Of a DNA stretch of 7,960 nucleotides, positions 6,352 through 7,960 are shown piece by piece; position 1 is the first letter of the stretch, and each line of letters opens with the position of its first letter. The stretch comes from Thermotoga sp. (lineage in GTDB: Bacteria > Thermotogota > Thermotogae > B3-G13). The notes beneath the pieces were generated by a model that was given only the letters and a program-made list of their open reading frames with translations, searched no databases and was not told the DNA's origin. The position numbers and the translations under genes were made by a program. The stretch lies in NCBI GenBank assembly GCA_003641555.1, contig QNAT01000042.1, forward strand, positions 1-7,960. The letters run 5' to 3'.

Positions 6352-7960
6352 TCAGACTATCCACATGATCTCCTCGAGATGTTTGGTTGGAACCTTTATA
6401 TCCAGGAATCCACTTTCGGGTCTCCGTTCGAGCTCCACTTCATTTTCGACCAATACAACTACTACGGCTATTGCGTCATCTGGTTTCACATCCATCTCGG
6501 ATAAAGGGATCCGTGTCTCGAATAGATTCGTATATTTCCCTTCTATGTCGATCTTGCTGCCATCTGATCTGATGAACTTGCATCCCTCTGCAGGCATGTA
6601 ATCCACCATATAATCTTTGTCTTTAACGTTTAACAAAATGCGTATACCTCTCCTTTCTCTTTTGAAAAATTCCTTATTGAGATCGATCCTCATATTCAGA
6701 AACGAAATCTTTTCATCAAATCCATAATACATCTTATCGAGTTTTCCACTGACCTGTTTCATAACATCTCCACTCTGTGCAGCGAGATCGAAGACCCCAG
6801 CATCCAGCCATTCGAAGTAGTTCGTTTCTTCTCCATCCACAACTATATCGAATAAACCTCTTGGCTGCTTGTGCATCAACACCTTCCCTACCCTTATTAT
6901 GGGTTTGTATAGTTCGAGAGGAATGGGTTCTCCCAGGTAGTAATAGATGTTCATGAGATGCCGTCTGAATTCCTCATCGTATTCCCAATCTCTTCCAGAA
7001 TCCTGATCATCTCCAAACCACCAAAACCAATCGCTTCCCTCAGCTGCATACATCTCTTTCCATGCCATCCTTAAATTCTCTTCCGAAATTTTCCCTTCTC
7101 TTTGTACACTTTCCAATTCGTCTCTTGCTTTTCCTAAAAGATCCCATGCATCGTTCTCTTCCTCTTCTCCTATCCAGGTCTCAAGATTGTGAAATATCCA
7201 GGACCCTGTAAAGAGATGAGAGATCTCTTTTGTCGGTGGATATCTATCAAGATATTCACTCACCGTTACTGTTTCCACTTCATCGTCGTTTTCAAGGGCT
7301 GTGTAGAGGGCATTCAGAAAATCTTTACCATCGTTTGGGTAGTCCTGCCAGGCATTTTCACCATCCAATATTACACTTATCAAGGCATGTTCTTTGTCCG
7401 ATAATCTTTCTTTTATATCGTGCACTCTTTTCAAGAAATCTTTTGCAGCAGTTTCAGCTTCTAAATATTTATAACTGAAGCCTATGAGGTCTGAGAGTAT
7501 GTGATCACGGAAGATCATATCAACATCTCCTTTATCACTTTTTACAACGTATGGCTCGTATATGTAATCTCTTTTTTTGCCATCTCTCAGGTCGAGAGAT
7601 TTAGTCAATATCTCCTCATCAGAGGCTATCCAATTCACTCTATTGGAGACGAAGATAGGGATAACCTTTTCTCCAACGGAACCTTCCGATGGCCACATTC
7701 CCCTGGGATGGAATCCGAAGATAGATTCGAAATAATCGAGAGCCATTTTCACCTGTGCTTCCGCGTCTTCTTTATGCGAGAACCTCCGCTTTGGCAGCGA
7801 CAGGTTGGGAGAAGCGATTCTCGCCAGATCGGTATCACAGAGAAGAGGAAGAATGGGATGTGTAAATGGCGTTGTGGTCAATTCTACTTTTCCTTTTTCT
7901 GCCATATCCTTGTACAGTGGTACTATTTTCCGAATGATCTCAAATTCCTTTTCGAATATC
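6352..7960 (-). CDS. GH57 glycoside hydrolase (amylase/amylopullulanase type), 5' end outside window
   Basis: This is an alpha-glucan hydrolase of family 57. The frame is open to the right edge, so 536 codons are visible and the N-terminus (with the usual HQP motif) is missing. The in-frame ATG at 7905 is internal, because conserved-looking sequence (IVPLYKDMAEKGKVELTTTP) crosses it. From that Met, visible family blocks are TTTPFTHPILPLL at 10-22, GMWPSEGSVG at 69-78 with E74 the expected nucleophile, and ILDGENAW at 179-186 with D181 the expected acid/base. Further blocks are NLETWIGEEEENDAW at 240-254 and AEGSDWFWWFGDD at 288-300. Residues from about 335 onward form a beta-rich C-terminal domain ending in MWIV. 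Substrate specificity (starch, glycogen, pullulan or short maltodextrins) and location cannot be set without the N-terminus. It converges with the DeoR gene across 27 bp and probably belongs to a separate transcription unit. Confidence 0.92.
   Translation of the reverse strand, partial: IFEKEFEIIRKIVPLYKDMAEKGKVELTTTPFTHPILPLLCDTDLARIASPNLSLPKRRFSHKEDAEAQVKMALDYFESIFGFHPRGMWPSEGSVGEKVIPIFVSNRVNWIASDEEILTKSLDLRDGKKRDYIYEPYVVKSDKGDVDMIFRDHILSDLIGFSYKYLEAETAAKDFLKRVHDIKERLSDKEHALISVILDGENAWQDYPNDGKDFLNALYTALENDDEVETVTVSEYLDRYPPTKEISHLFTGSWIFHNLETWIGEEEENDAWDLLGKARDELESVQREGKISEENLRMAWKEMYAAEGSDWFWWFGDDQDSGRDWEYDEEFRRHLMNIYYYLGEPIPLELYKPIIRVGKVLMHKQPRGLFDIVVDGEETNYFEWLDAGVFDLAAQSGDVMKQVSGKLDKMYYGFDEKISFLNMRIDLNKEFFKRERRGIRILLNVKDKDYMVDYMPAEGCKFIRSDGSKIDIEGKYTNLFETRIPLSEMDVKPDDAIAVVVVLVENEVELERRPESGFLDIKVPTKHLEEIMWIV

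Noticed and set aside
6363..6380. Small inverted repeat ATCTC-CTC-GAGAT near the 3' end of the GH57 gene, as a terminator
   Set aside because: The stem is only 5 bp, lies within coding sequence and has no T-run; probably coincidence.
6352..7905. GH57 gene as a complete 517-residue protein starting at 7905
   Set aside because: The frame stays open to the right edge with family-like sequence across that Met, and the N-terminal HQP region of GH57 enzymes would be missing; the gene is simply cut by the window.

Overview
The window looks like chromosomal DNA from a thermophilic or moderately thermophilic diderm fermenter, most likely a member of the Thermotogota (Petrotoga/Kosmotoga/Mesotoga type). 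A Halanaerobiales-type anaerobe is the main alternative. The reasons are the AT-rich DNA, Lys/Ile/Glu-rich proteins and very strong AGGAGGT-type ribosome sites. The sugar-binding protein has a signal-peptidase-I leader instead of a lipobox. The glycosyltransferase resembles, from memory, the Halothermothrix orenii sucrose-phosphate synthase over its whole length. This assignment is an inference and no marker gene is present.

Layout. On the minus strand, right to left, lies a carbohydrate ABC importer operon: a periplasmic solute-binding protein (2236-3525), a MalF-type permease (1252-2160), a MalG-type permease (413-1252), and the first 138 codons of an unrecognised protein (1-416) that runs off the left edge. 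The last three are coupled by a TAATG overlap and an ATGA overlap. A 17-bp perfect hairpin separates the binding-protein gene from the permeases. No ATPase gene is in view. A 367-bp intergenic region (3526-3892) holds back-to-back promoters. The minus-strand promoter is near consensus (TTGACA-17-TATACT) and the plus-strand one has a consensus -10. Both transcripts would have long leaders containing possible mini-ORFs.

On the plus strand are a sucrose-phosphate-synthase-like GT4 enzyme (3893-5371) and, after 212 bp with its own putative promoter and a 19-bp palindrome, a DeoR-family repressor (5584-6324). Converging on it across a 27-bp gap is a GH57 amylase/amylopullulanase-type glycosidase on the minus strand (6352 to beyond 7960), whose N-terminus is outside the window.

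Taken together this is a sugar-metabolism neighbourhood: an oligosaccharide importer divergent from a sucrose-type (or related compatible-solute) synthase, a sugar-phosphate-responsive regulator, and an alpha-glucan hydrolase. A reasonable but unproven model is that the DeoR protein regulates the divergent promoter region and itself. I see no CRISPR array, mobile element, tRNA or rRNA, and no clearly novel system. The most interesting parts are the architecture of the divergent promoter and leaders, the unidentified fourth operon gene, and the uncertain product of the synthase.
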